A DNA stretch of 22,216 nt from Sphingobacteriales bacterium. Its GTDB lineage: Bacteria; Bacteroidota; Bacteroidia; Chitinophagales; UBA2359. Positions 8,271-15,277 of the stretch are shown here, piece by piece. Where the stretch lies: positions 1 to 22,216 of the forward strand of contig JADKCK010000011.1 of the NCBI GenBank assembly GCA_016718845.1, read 5' to 3'. The position numbers and the translations under genes are program-made. The notes beneath the pieces were generated by a model that did not search any database, had not been told where the DNA came from, and saw only the letters and a program-made list of their open reading frames with translations. Numbering within the stretch: position 1 is the stretch's first letter; each line of letters begins with the position of its first letter.

Positions 8271-9746
8271 TCATTTGCCGTCGGTTTCTGTTACGTCAAT
8301 ACCAATGTTGGTATCGTTTAGTTTTTCGAAGTACAAGTCTTTTAGTTCTTCGGGGGTGGCGGCTCTTGGGGGCAAGTCGCCCACTTTAATTTTGGGTATT
8401 ACGGTTATGGTTTCGGCGTGCTGCATGTCGGTAACTTTGGCGTGCAGTGTTTTTTTCGATGCCTCGATAAAGGCGGTAGGAGTGGGGCAAAACTCTTTTT
8501 GCACCACAAAGATACTGCTTTGGTAGTTAAAGTATCCCTGATACTCGGCAGATGCCGACACCGTAATACGTTTGCTGTTTAGGGGTATCGATGCCGAGAA
8601 GTCGGCGCTAGAAGGGTTATATCGCAGGGCGATGGTTTTTTTGGTGTTTTCGTCAACAAAGCTTACTTTGCTGCCTTTAAGTACCGCCTCGTCGAGGGGT
8701 TTATTGTTTAGGTCTAGCAGTTTGGCGACAATAGTAATGTTTTTTACGGTATCGCAAACGGTGTAGGTATTACCTGTTTCGGCTTTAAAGCTGCCTTTAA
8801 TTTGCACATCGAGTTTGGCGGCTACTTCGGGCAGAAACTTAATTTTGCTTACGTCAACATTTTTATCGAACAACAAAGTTAGCTCGCCTTTGGGTATCAC
8901 CCCTTCGCCTTTCCCCGATTTTACGTGGGTAACAATGCCCGTCATTTGGTAATCGGTGCTTTTTAGTTTTTGGGCTTTGTAGGGTTCTTCGATAAACAAG
9001 CTGGTACCGTTTAAGTTGGCTTTTATTAAGTTGGGCAGTTCGGCATTTTTGCGGGCATCTTGTGCCAACACAATCATTTTTTTAAGTGGCACGGGCGTGT
9101 TGATGGTTATTTTTGTGCCTTGTGCTTGTGCCTTTACGCCACCTTTTGACAGGGTCATTACATTACCTGCAATTTCCTCCATGGTTTTAATAATTTGGTC
9201 GAAGTTGCCTTGTGTGCGCAGCGTATTGTTGGGCGTATTGCTGTTATCTAGGTATCGGTCTAGTTTGCTTTGTATGGTATTTACGTTCAAAAATATCACC
9301 CTTCCGCCGGTTGTTTCCACAAAATTGCGGATATTGCTACCTGCTGCTTGCTCAAAGTTGGTGTCGGTAATATCGCCGTCCGACAACACTATCAGCCATT
9401 TAAACTTTTTATTGCTGGCAGCCAATTTGTTGCTGGCGGTGGTTAGGGCAGCAAAAGGTGTTTTACGCGCCGAGCAATCGTAGCTTTGGGTAATGGCAGC
9501 GATAGACGATTTTTTTTGGTTAAGATTGATGTCTGTTCCAACGGGTGGCTCCATTTTAAACACCGATAGTTCGTCTTGTGGGTGCAACAAGCCCACCATT
9601 AGCTGTAGGGCATAGTTGATGCCTTCGCATTGTCCTGCCTGCTGCATACTGCCCGAGTTGTCGTAAACAACGGCTACGGCACGGTTTTGGGCATAAACAC
9701 CTGCCGAAAAAAGAAACAAAACAAGGGTAAATAAGTATAGACGCAT
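8271..9746 (-). CDS. VWA-domain protein with signal peptide (N-terminal part)
   Basis: The frame encodes 491 residues. The signal peptide is residues 1-20 (MRLYLFTLVLFLFSAGVYAQ). A von Willebrand factor A domain follows (about 22-190) with an intact metal-binding (MIDAS) site: DNSGS at 29-33, Thr96, and Asp123 in LSDGD. After it come two or three Ig-like beta domains (about 220-490) with GELTLLFDKNVDVSKI. The frame ends at TETDGK where a membrane-span-containing continuation begins in another frame (7706-8265). VWA proteins bind protein ligands through the metal site; the partner here is unknown. The start codon is directly preceded by the 8-base repeat array at 9765-9900, which would form the 5' leader or promoter region. 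Confidence 0.85.
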   Translation of the reverse strand: MRLYLFTLVLFLFSAGVYAQNRAVAVVYDNSGSMQQAGQCEGINYALQLMVGLLHPQDELSVFKMEPPVGTDINLNQKKSSIAAITQSYDCSARKTPFAALTTASNKLAASNKKFKWLIVLSDGDITDTNFEQAAGSNIRNFVETTGGRVIFLNVNTIQSKLDRYLDNSNTPNNTLRTQGNFDQIIKTMEEIAGNVMTLSKGGVKAQAQGTKITINTPVPLKKMIVLAQDARKNAELPNLIKANLNGTSLFIEEPYKAQKLKSTDYQMTGIVTHVKSGKGEGVIPKGELTLLFDKNVDVSKIKFLPEVAAKLDVQIKGSFKAETGNTYTVCDTVKNITIVAKLLDLNNKPLDEAVLKGSKVSFVDENTKKTIALRYNPSSADFSASIPLNSKRITVSASAEYQGYFNYQSSIFVVQKEFCPTPTAFIEASKKTLHAKVTDMQHAETITVIPKIKVGDLPPRAATPEELKDLYFEKLNDTNIGIDVTETDGK

Positions 9747-9764
9747 AAATGGTGAAGTTGTTTC

Positions 9765-9900
9765 GATGTTGTGATGTTAAGATGTAGTGATATTGCGATG
9801 TTGTGATGTTAAGATGTGGTGATGTTAAGATGTGGTGATGTTTTGATGCGGCGAAGTGGTGATGTTTTGATGCGGCGAAGTGGTGATGTTTTGATTGTAG
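9765..9900 (+). repeat. second 8-base tandem array (GATGTTNN / GATGTGGT family)
   Basis: Exactly 17 octamers in perfect register, including GATGTTGT, GATGTTAA, GATGTGGT, GATGTTTT, GATGCGGC and GAAGTGGT, with a 24-base higher-order repeat at the right end. It shares the GATG head with the 2624-2880 array but is more diverged. It lies 18 bases upstream of the VWA gene's start codon. Confidence 0.9.
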
Positions 9901-9925
9901 AGACGTAGCAGTGCTACGTCTCTAC
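9897..9925. repeat. 29-base near-perfect palindrome
   Basis: GTAGAGACGTAGCA is followed by a single G and its exact complement, giving a 14-base-pair stem. It overlaps the last four bases of the octamer array. Palindromes of this GTAGAGACGTAGCA type are familiar as dispersed repeats in Bacteroidota and cyanobacteria (recalled, not searched). Confidence 0.85.
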
Positions 9926-9940
9926 TGTTGAAGTGTTAAT

Positions 9941-9979
9941 CGTCACGTTGAGCGTAGCCGAAACGCGAAACGCGAAAGG
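9941..9979. repeat. REP-like segment CGTCACGTTGAGCG...
   Basis: CGTCACGTTGAGCGTAGCCG is followed by a doubled AAACGCG. It resembles a widespread dispersed intergenic repeat whose usual form has inverted CGTCACG/CGTGACG ends; here the right arm looks lost. The recognition rests on memory. The rest of 9980-10074 holds nothing I can identify. Confidence 0.4.
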
Positions 9980-10083
9980 TGGTGTTTTGAGGAGCGAAAA
10001 TAGGGCATTTAGCTGAGATTATGAGCTAAATTAGCACATTTTTTATTGATAGTGCCTAAAAAAGTGTTTTTGTGGGTATAAAA

Positions 10084-10125
10084 AGCAAAAAGCCACTTCT
10101 GTTTGTAAGAAATGGCTTGTTTTTT
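10084..10125 (-). terminator. terminator of the PD-(D/E)XK gene pair
   Basis: AAGCCACTTCT (10090-10100) pairs with AGAAATGGCTT (10108-10118) through an 11-base stem with one G-U pair. On the minus strand it is followed by a T-rich run. T runs on both sides would let it work in both directions. Confidence 0.8.
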
Positions 10126-10130
10126 TAGGC

Positions 10131-10340
10131 TTAAATGGTTTGATAAAGTTCGTCCATTAGTTGTTTAAAATAGAGTAGTACGGCGTAGAGGTCAAAGATG
10201 TAATCGGGAGTTAGTACATAGGGGTTGCTAACGGCATATTGGTTAGCTTCGAGTGCCACTAAACCAGTTTCTACCATTAACATAAATACCGTAGATGGGT
10301 TTGTCGTCGAGGTTAAGTTTTTGTGCGGCAACCATAGCAA
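10131..10340 (-). CDS. C-terminal piece of the frameshifted PD-(D/E)XK-like paralogue
   Basis: After the overlap with the upstream frame this encodes VALEANQYAVSNPYVLTP, then the tail YIFDLYAVLLYFKQLMDEL, nearly identical to the end of the intact paralogue (10801-11457). It is not a separate gene. Compared with the paralogue, two bases are missing in the A-run around 10256-10265 (CACTAAACCAG against CACAAAAAACCAG), which shifts the frame just after the conserved NGRNWF segment. The nominal start here is an artefact of reading into the shifted frame. Confidence 0.65.
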   Translation of the reverse strand: MLWLPHKNLTSTTNPSTVFMLMVETGLVALEANQYAVSNPYVLTPDYIFDLYAVLLYFKQLMDELYQTI

Positions 10341-10785
10341 TTAGCAGTTGTCCGAGTGGGTCGTTATCGCGGCGTTTTTCGGGTTTGTATTCGTGTAAAA
10401 AGAAGTGTGGTTTTCGGGGTATTTGTCTGCCTTTTGCCAGCATAAACTCTACTAAACCATCGCTTGTTTTTTGGTCGTTGTCGTATTTAACGCTCATGGG
10501 GCGTTGGGTAAATACTTTGTAGTTAACGCTTTTAAGGTTAACCAACTTAAAGAAAGGACTAATGAACATAAATTTATACTCATCTTCGTTCCACGAGTCA
10601 ACCAAATCAAAGGCTTCTAATCGATAATCTTCTAATATTGCCTTGTTTGGGTGATTTTCGGGTAGTTTTATGCTTTTCAGATGGTCGATAAACGGCATAC
10701 TGTGTAACCGATTGATACCAAAAGTAAGCTCTACTTCTTCGGCTTCCCAGTCTTTAAACGATTTATTTGCTTTTGCTTTAGCCAT
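10243..10785 (-). CDS. PD-(D/E)XK-nuclease-like protein, tandem paralogue (frameshifted)
   Basis: The ATG at 10785 gives MAKAKANKSFKDW, matching the start of the paralogue upstream. The conserved core DGLVEFMLAKG, FFLHEYKPEKRR, DPLGQLLIAM has the spacing of the D...ExK...Q motifs of the PD-(D/E)XK superfamily. That fold is also found in restriction-enzyme N-terminal domains and Rpn-type recombination nucleases. The assignment is from motif shape only. The frame ends early at 10243 (NGRNWFSGTRS) because of a 2-base loss; its natural end lies at 10131. It starts 15 bases after the stop of the paralogue, so the two are cotranscribed. Confidence 0.7.
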   Translation of the reverse strand: MAKAKANKSFKDWEAEEVELTFGINRLHSMPFIDHLKSIKLPENHPNKAILEDYRLEAFDLVDSWNEDEYKFMFISPFFKLVNLKSVNYKVFTQRPMSVKYDNDQKTSDGLVEFMLAKGRQIPRKPHFFLHEYKPEKRRDNDPLGQLLIAMVAAQKLNLDDKPIYGIYVNGRNWFSGTRS

Positions 10786-10800
10786 AATATTGGTTTGTTG

Positions 10801-11457
10801 TTAAATTTGTGTGTAAAGTTCGTCCATTAGTTGTTTAAAATAGAGTAGTACAGCGTAGAGGTCAAAGATGTCATCGGTAGTTATTACATAGGGGTTGCTA
10901 ACGGCATATTGGTTGCCTTCGAGTGCCACAAAAAACCAGTTTCTGCCATTAACATAAATGCCGTAGATGGGTTTGTCGTCGAGGTTAAGTTTTTGGGCGG
11001 CAACCATAGCAATTAGCAGTTGTCCGAGTGGGTCGTTATCGCGGCGTTTTTCGGGTTTGTATTCGTGCAAAAAGAAGTGCGGTTTTTTGGGTGTTTGGAT
11101 ACCCTTAGCCAACATAAAATCTACCAAGCCATCGGTTGTTTTTTGGTCGTTGTTGTATTTAACGCTCATGGGGCGTTGCGTAAACGATTTGTAGTTGGGG
11201 TTACGAAAGTTGACCAAACCAATAAACGTTCCGATAAACATAAATTTGTACTCATCTTCGTTCCACGAGTCGATAGATTCAAAAGCAAATTGTCTCATAT
11301 CCTCCAACGCTTGTCGTTTCGGATGGTTTGTAGGTAATTTCATGTTTTCAAAACTATCAAAAAGTGGGTGTTGGAATAGGCGTTTGAGTCCAAATGTATC
11401 GCCTACTTCTTCGTAAGTCCAGTCTTTAAACGGTTTATTTGCTTTTGCCTTTGCCAT
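10801..11457 (-). CDS. PD-(D/E)XK-nuclease-like protein, intact paralogue
   Basis: I chose the ATG at 11457 (MAKAKANKPFKDW) because the paralogue begins identically and the longer frame would need a TTG. The protein is 218 residues. A charged N-terminal half of about 95 residues is followed by DGLVDFMLAKG (Asp113), FFLHEYKPEKRR (Glu132 and Lys134) and DPLGQLLIAM (Gln146), the D/ExK/Q pattern of PD-(D/E)XK enzymes. The C-terminus is NGRNWFFVALEGNQYAVSNP and a helix. Catalytic function and target are unknown; a role in restriction or nucleic-acid handling is inference. The downstream half is more conserved between the paralogues than the N-terminal half. A promoter -7 box lies 38 bases upstream. 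Confidence 0.75.
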   Translation of the reverse strand: MAKAKANKPFKDWTYEEVGDTFGLKRLFQHPLFDSFENMKLPTNHPKRQALEDMRQFAFESIDSWNEDEYKFMFIGTFIGLVNFRNPNYKSFTQRPMSVKYNNDQKTTDGLVDFMLAKGIQTPKKPHFFLHEYKPEKRRDNDPLGQLLIAMVAAQKLNLDDKPIYGIYVNGRNWFFVALEGNQYAVSNPYVITTDDIFDLYAVLLYFKQLMDELYTQI

Positions 11458-11494
11458 AAGATAGTTTATTTTTAACAACAGGGGTTTTATGATG

Positions 11495-11502
11495 CAAAGA
11501 TA
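11495..11502 (-). promoter_or_regulatory. -7 box of the PD-(D/E)XK gene pair
   Basis: TATCTTTG on the minus strand fits the Bacteroidota TAnnTTTG consensus, 38 bases before the ATG at 11457. No clear TTTG -33 box is seen at the usual distance. Confidence 0.55.
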
Positions 11503-11515
11503 GCTTATTTTTGCC

Positions 11516-11523
11516 TAACTTTG
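11516..11523 (+). promoter_or_regulatory. -7 box of the SIMPL-domain gene
   Basis: TAACTTTG on the plus strand fits TAnnTTTG, 62 bases before the ATG at 11586. It is divergent from and nearly touching the minus-strand box at 11495-11502, so the two promoters face outward. Confidence 0.5.
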
Positions 11524-11585
11524 TACACAAATTACAGTTAAATTTGTTTTCTGTGCTTATCATCATCACTTAAAAATGTTTCAAA

Positions 11586-12470
11586 ATGAAAAAATTAGTG
11601 CTATTTTGTTTGTTATCGGGTATGTCTATGGTGTTATATGGTCAGGTGGCGGGCAATGCCGTTTATAGCAACACCACCTTGTACAATACCACCACACAAA
11701 TGCCCCGCGCGGTATTTGTAAGCGATACAGTGATGCTTTTATCGGCAGATGTGCTGATGAATGTAGCCGCCAATTCGTACACACTAATTATTGGTACATC
11801 GCAGGTCGCCGAAACTTTGGAGCAGTGCAATGCTTTGCTCAACGAGCGTTTGCAACAATTTACCAAAAGTCTAAAGGGTTTAGGTATTAATGCCCAAAAC
11901 GTAAATGTTGATTTTATTTCGCAGGTGCCTGTGTTTGAGTACGAGGTAGAAAAGAAACTGTTTAGCAGAACTTACAACGAAATTCCGCGCGGTTTTGAGC
12001 TTAAAAAGAACATACACATCAACTATGCTCGCTCTGAGCAGTTAGCCGAAATTTTGACCGCCGCCGCCCAACAAGAAATCTACGATGTGGTAAAGGTAGA
12101 TTATGTGGTGGATAACATAGAGGCTGTTTACGATACTTTGCGGGCTACGGCAGTGCGTATCATCAATAAAAAAACAGAAAGCTACCGCAAATTAGGCATC
12201 AAGTTTGACCGCAACGATTACCAACTGGTGGCAGAAGATAGCCGCAGCTTGTATCCTGCCGAGCGATACAAAACCTATACGGCGTATAACAGCCCGTCGT
12301 TGTCGGCTGCAAAAAAAGGGGCGGTGGTTAATGCCCCAAAATCGCAGACTATTTACTACGAAAAAATGGCTAACAACGATTTTGATGCCGTTATAAATCC
12401 GAAAGTTATTGAGCCTGTTGCACAGTTTATGTACAGCGTACAGGTAAAATATGTGCTTAAAAAACAGTAA
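11586..12470 (+). CDS. SIMPL-domain (DUF541) periplasmic protein
   Basis: The 294-residue protein has a signal peptide (MKKLVLFCLLSGMSMVLYGQ). The body fits the SIMPL/DUF541 family: an early beta segment with SADVLMNVAANSYTLIIG, then a helix with CNALLNERLQQFTKSLKGLGI ('each index summed over pairs' pattern), a beta strand NVNVDFISQVPVFEYE, and the later EILTAAAQQEIYDVVKVDYV. Residues 185-225 carry the IINKKTESYRKLGI helix typical of the family. SIMPL proteins are exported and form ring-like oligomers. Their function is poorly known, with proposed links to oxidative stress or outer-membrane integrity. It stands alone, between its own promoter and a terminator at 12641-12688. Confidence 0.75.
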   Translation: MKKLVLFCLLSGMSMVLYGQVAGNAVYSNTTLYNTTTQMPRAVFVSDTVMLLSADVLMNVAANSYTLIIGTSQVAETLEQCNALLNERLQQFTKSLKGLGINAQNVNVDFISQVPVFEYEVEKKLFSRTYNEIPRGFELKKNIHINYARSEQLAEILTAAAQQEIYDVVKVDYVVDNIEAVYDTLRATAVRIINKKTESYRKLGIKFDRNDYQLVAEDSRSLYPAERYKTYTAYNSPSLSAAKKGAVVNAPKSQTIYYEKMANNDFDAVINPKVIEPVAQFMYSVQVKYVLKKQ

Positions 12471-12640
12471 TGCGCTACTCGGCTGTCTTTGCTTTGGGGG
12501 TGCCACCTACTAATCGAGTCAGGGAGTGCTAATCATCACCCCCAAAAAAAACATTTACCGCGTCAAGCGGGGCAAGCGCAAGCTACCAAAATAAGTTTTT
12601 GTTGTTCGATTAAAGGCAAATTTGTTTTTGGGGAGATGTG

Positions 12641-12688
12641 GACATAAAAAAAGCCGCAGTTATCCCAACTTGCGGCTTTTGTGTGTCC
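12641..12688 (+). terminator. terminator downstream of the SIMPL gene
   Basis: AAAAGCCGCA (12649-12658) pairs with TGCGGCTTTT (12671-12680), and outer bases GGACA/TGTCC extend the pairing. The 170 bases between the SIMPL stop codon and this hairpin (12471-12640) show no gene. Confidence 0.8.
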
Positions 12689-12767
12689 AATAAAGCAACC
12701 AAAAAAAGTTTTACGAACTTTACAGCACAAAGATAGGGTAGATTATCTGCCGAAAAAAAAAGAAAAA

Positions 12768-12792
12768 AGGGCGTTTATCGCGCCTTTTTTTT
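12768..12792. terminator. second A/T-flanked hairpin
   Basis: An A run plus GGCG pairs with CGCC plus a T run, with one bulged G and a 7-base loop. It could act in either direction. Nothing else is evident between 12689 and 12863. Confidence 0.45.
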
Positions 12793-12863
12793 GTGGTGTG
12801 TGCCAGTAAAAGTAAAAAAAACGCCAAATACAAAACATTCTAAGCATAATGCTGTTTATTTAT

Positions 12864-12907
12864 TGGGCAGATGATGTGCATTATCTGCACCCAAAGTGCT
12901 ACCTTTG
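12864..12907 (+). promoter_or_regulatory. promoter and possible operator of the aldo/keto reductase gene
   Basis: TACCTTTG at 12900-12907 fits the -7 consensus and predicts transcription starting near 12914. Just upstream are two overlapping dyads: GTGCA-TTATC-TGCAC (12876-12890) and TGGGCAGAT with ATCTGCACCCA (12864-12893). No TTTG box is present where -33 should be, and the dyad occupies that place, so activation or repression through it is possible. Confidence 0.5.
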
Positions 12908-12983
12908 CAACAATTTTTAGGTGCAACTTTGCCATAAACTAACAATCAAATTTAAATTTTACAACAAAAAACAAAAAATAAGC

Positions 12984-13973
12984 ATGGACATGCAGTACAG
13001 ACGACTTGGCAATTCGGGTTTGCAAGTTAGCACCCTTTCGTTGGGGTCGTGGGTTACTTTTGGCAACCAAATTGGCGATAATGTTGCCGAAGACCTAATG
13101 AAAATGGCATACGACAATGGCATCAACTTTTTTGACAATGCCGAAATTTATGCTCAAGGTAAATCGGAGATTGTGATGGGCAATATCCTCAAAAAAATGG
13201 GCTGGGACCGCACAAGTTATGTGGTATCGAGTAAAGTATTTTTTGGCGATGGACGTAAAAAACCTAATCAAACGGGTTTAAGCCGCAAACATATTTGGGA
13301 GGCTTGCCACGATGCCCTACGCCGTTTGCAGGTTGATTACCTCGATTTGTTCTTCTGTCACCGCCCCGACCGCAATACCCCTATCGAAGAAACCGTGCGG
13401 GCAATGAATACCTTAATTGAGCAAGGTAAGGTGTTGTATTGGGGCACGTCGGAGTGGAACGCGCAGCAAATTACCGAAGCCCATTTGTATGCCCGCCAAA
13501 ACTACCTTATTGGTCCTTTGATGGAGCAACCGCAATACAATATGTTTCATCGCGAGCGTTTTGAGGTAGATTATGCCCCCTTGTACAAAAACTTTGGCTT
13601 GGGTACTACTATTTGGTCGCCTTTGGCATCGGGTTTGTTAAGTGGCAAATACAACAACGGCATGCCCGAAGATACCCGACTAAACCTAAAAGGTATGGAC
13701 TGGATTAAAGACATTTGGATAACCGACGAATATCTAACAAAAGTTAAAAACTTGGCTGCCTTAGCCGCCGATTTAGGTACTACTATGCCTTGCTTGGCAT
13801 TGGCGTGGTGTGCTAAAAACCCCAATGTTAGCACGGTTATTTTGGGTGCTTCAAAGGTAAGCCAGCTCGAAGAAAACCTAAAAGCCCTCGATGTGTTGCC
13901 CTTCCTTACGCCTGATGTAATGGAAAACATTGAAACTATTTTAGGTAATAAACCTAAACAACCTACGTTTTAA
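12984..13973 (+). CDS. aldo/keto reductase, voltage-gated K-channel beta-subunit-like
   Basis: I start at the ATG at 12984 (MDMQYRRLGNSGLQVSTLSL) because the promoter at 12900-12907 leaves no leader for the longer frame at 12921. The result is 329 residues, normal for this (beta/alpha)8 family. The catalytic tetrad is complete: Asp51 and Tyr56 in FFDNAEIYAQGKSE, Lys84 in VSSKVFF, and His126 in FFCHRPD. The NADP-binding C-terminal segment ILGASKVSQLEENLKAL is present. The sequence follows the KCNAB/YghZ type (WGTSEWNAQQI, YNMFHRERFE, WSPLASGLLSGKYN). Such enzymes reduce aldehydes or alpha-keto carbonyls with NADPH in the cytoplasm; the physiological substrate here is unknown. Confidence 0.92.
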   Translation: MDMQYRRLGNSGLQVSTLSLGSWVTFGNQIGDNVAEDLMKMAYDNGINFFDNAEIYAQGKSEIVMGNILKKMGWDRTSYVVSSKVFFGDGRKKPNQTGLSRKHIWEACHDALRRLQVDYLDLFFCHRPDRNTPIEETVRAMNTLIEQGKVLYWGTSEWNAQQITEAHLYARQNYLIGPLMEQPQYNMFHRERFEVDYAPLYKNFGLGTTIWSPLASGLLSGKYNNGMPEDTRLNLKGMDWIKDIWITDEYLTKVKNLAALAADLGTTMPCLALAWCAKNPNVSTVILGASKVSQLEENLKALDVLPFLTPDVMENIETILGNKPKQPTF

Positions 13974-13986
13974 TAGGTTTGATGAT

Positions 13987-14033
13987 AAAAAAAACGCCTG
14001 CTATGTTATCCAAAACATGGCAGGCGTTTTTTA
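13987..14033. terminator. bidirectional terminator between aldo/keto reductase and tadA
   Basis: A stem of about 16 base pairs (AACGCCTGC and ATGTT arms with their complements) has an A run before it and a T run after it. It therefore suits both converging genes. Confidence 0.9.
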
Positions 14034-14047
14034 GTTTTTGGTAGGAT

Positions 14048-14482
14048 TTATCTTTTCTGTTTAAAAAAATCGCTCATCAAAGCGGCACATTCGGTGGCTA
14101 AAATACCCCCAACAACTTGTGTTTTGGGGTGAAAAACGGGTTTTTGTAGGGTTGTAAAACCACGTTTTTCATCGGCAGCGCCATATACTACTTTACCTAA
14201 TTGTGCCCAATACGATGCCCCGCTACACATTAGGCATGGCTCTACGGTAACATAAAGTGCACAGTTGGGTAGGTATTTGCTGCCCAAATAGTTGGCGGCG
14301 GCAGTAATGGCTAATATTTCGGCATGGGCGGTAACATCTTGTAACAACTCGGTTTGGTTATAGGCTTTGGCTACAATGGTGTTGTTGCACACTACTATAG
14401 CTCCAATAGGCACTTCGTTGGCTGTAAAAGCTAAGTTGGCTTGCTGTAGGGCAAGGCGCATAAAGTATTCGTCGGTGAACAT
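14048..14482 (-). CDS. tadA: tRNA-specific adenosine deaminase-like protein
   Basis: The 144-residue length and motifs fit the TadA/nucleoside-deaminase family. The zinc site is His53-Ala-Glu55 (TAHAEILAI) and Cys83/Cys86 (EPCLMCSGAS), with Glu55 as proton shuttle. The N-terminus FMRLALQQANLAF and EVPIGAIVV are also typical. TadA converts adenosine 34 to inosine in tRNA-Arg(ACG). Guanine deaminases are close relatives, but the VTVEPCLMCSGA segment favours TadA. It ends in the shared terminator. No -7 box is visible in the 54 bases upstream, so transcription may run through from the operon before it. Confidence 0.88.
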   Translation of the reverse strand: MFTDEYFMRLALQQANLAFTANEVPIGAIVVCNNTIVAKAYNQTELLQDVTAHAEILAITAAANYLGSKYLPNCALYVTVEPCLMCSGASYWAQLGKVVYGAADEKRGFTTLQKPVFHPKTQVVGGILATECAALMSDFFKQKR

Positions 14483-14536
14483 GTGTGTAGATGAATGGTA
14501 GAAAAGCTAAGTTTATGGAATTAAATGTGGCTCAAT

Positions 14537-15277
14537 TTAAGATAAATTTAGTAGATTTTTCAAAAGGTTTTGAGCCTTTGTAATATCTTCGTTTTGATTA
14601 GGGTTCGACTTTTGCTCAATACTTGCCAAATAAACGATTTTTTGAGTTTCGTTAAAATACACCCTCAATGCTATTGGCGTGTATATTCTTAATTCCCAAA
14701 CTTTGCAGATAGATTTATCAAGTGATACATCTTTTATTACTTTAGTATCGGGATAAAATGGGGTTAACAAGTGTCTGTTTTTAGCTTTTTCAAACCCTTC
14801 GATAATGCTTCTTTGTGCATCTTTAGATAAACTATCGAAATCTTTTTTAAAATTAGGTGTATATTTATGTAATCCTACCATGTTCAGTAATTTATCGAAA
14901 TTAGTCGAAATCTCCAGACACCATTTTTTATATGCCGCATCGTTGGTAATTTGTTTATTTGGAGAGATATTTTGAGTTGAAAAATCAATTCCTAAAAAAG
15001 CATTTGTTTCGTTGGGGTATTCGCTATCAAAAAAAGCTTCGTTTGAGATATAATTTGTTGTGGGGCTTAATTGTTCTATGAAAGTAGAAATAACTTGCTC
15101 TTCGTAGCCGAAATTAGCGTACAAATTACCTATGATGGCTAAATGGTAAAGACTTTCGTGTTTCAAAAAAGTGTCATTGTGCTGTTTTTCGATAGCAATT
15201 AGTTCAGATATTCCCGATTTGAAGTCGTTAAAATTAGTAATATCAATGGCTTCGTTTAGTAAAAAGAAGTTGTTCAT
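14537..15277 (-). CDS. operon protein with RelE-like C-terminal domain
   Basis: The 246-residue protein starts with an ATG overlapping the stop of the ATPase gene (ATGA at 15274-15277), so it is translationally coupled. Residues 1-160 are not recognised (Asn- and Phe-rich, probably helical). Residues about 188-244 resemble RelE/HigB-type toxins: CKVWELRIY, ALRVYFNE and KIVYLASIEQKSN followed by a helix with ITKAQNLL. This is the 'ELR / RVxY / IxxLxxFxKKxx' pattern in degenerate form. RelE relatives cleave mRNA on the ribosome, but the key basic residues are not clearly conserved here. As third gene of the DUF262-ATPase operon it may be the effector. That is inference. Confidence 0.6.
   Translation of the reverse strand: MNNFFLLNEAIDITNFNDFKSGISELIAIEKQHNDTFLKHESLYHLAIIGNLYANFGYEEQVISTFIEQLSPTTNYISNEAFFDSEYPNETNAFLGIDFSTQNISPNKQITNDAAYKKWCLEISTNFDKLLNMVGLHKYTPNFKKDFDSLSKDAQRSIIEGFEKAKNRHLLTPFYPDTKVIKDVSLDKSICKVWELRIYTPIALRVYFNETQKIVYLASIEQKSNPNQNEDITKAQNLLKNLLNLS

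Noticed and set aside
12921..12983. N-terminal 21-residue extension of the aldo/keto reductase
   Set aside because: It starts within about 7 bases of the predicted transcription start and lacks family similarity; the ATG at 12984 fits the family's N-terminus.
13571..13930. 119-residue minus-strand frame inside the aldo/keto reductase
   Set aside because: The plus strand encodes a complete, well-conserved enzyme; the minus frame has no motif.
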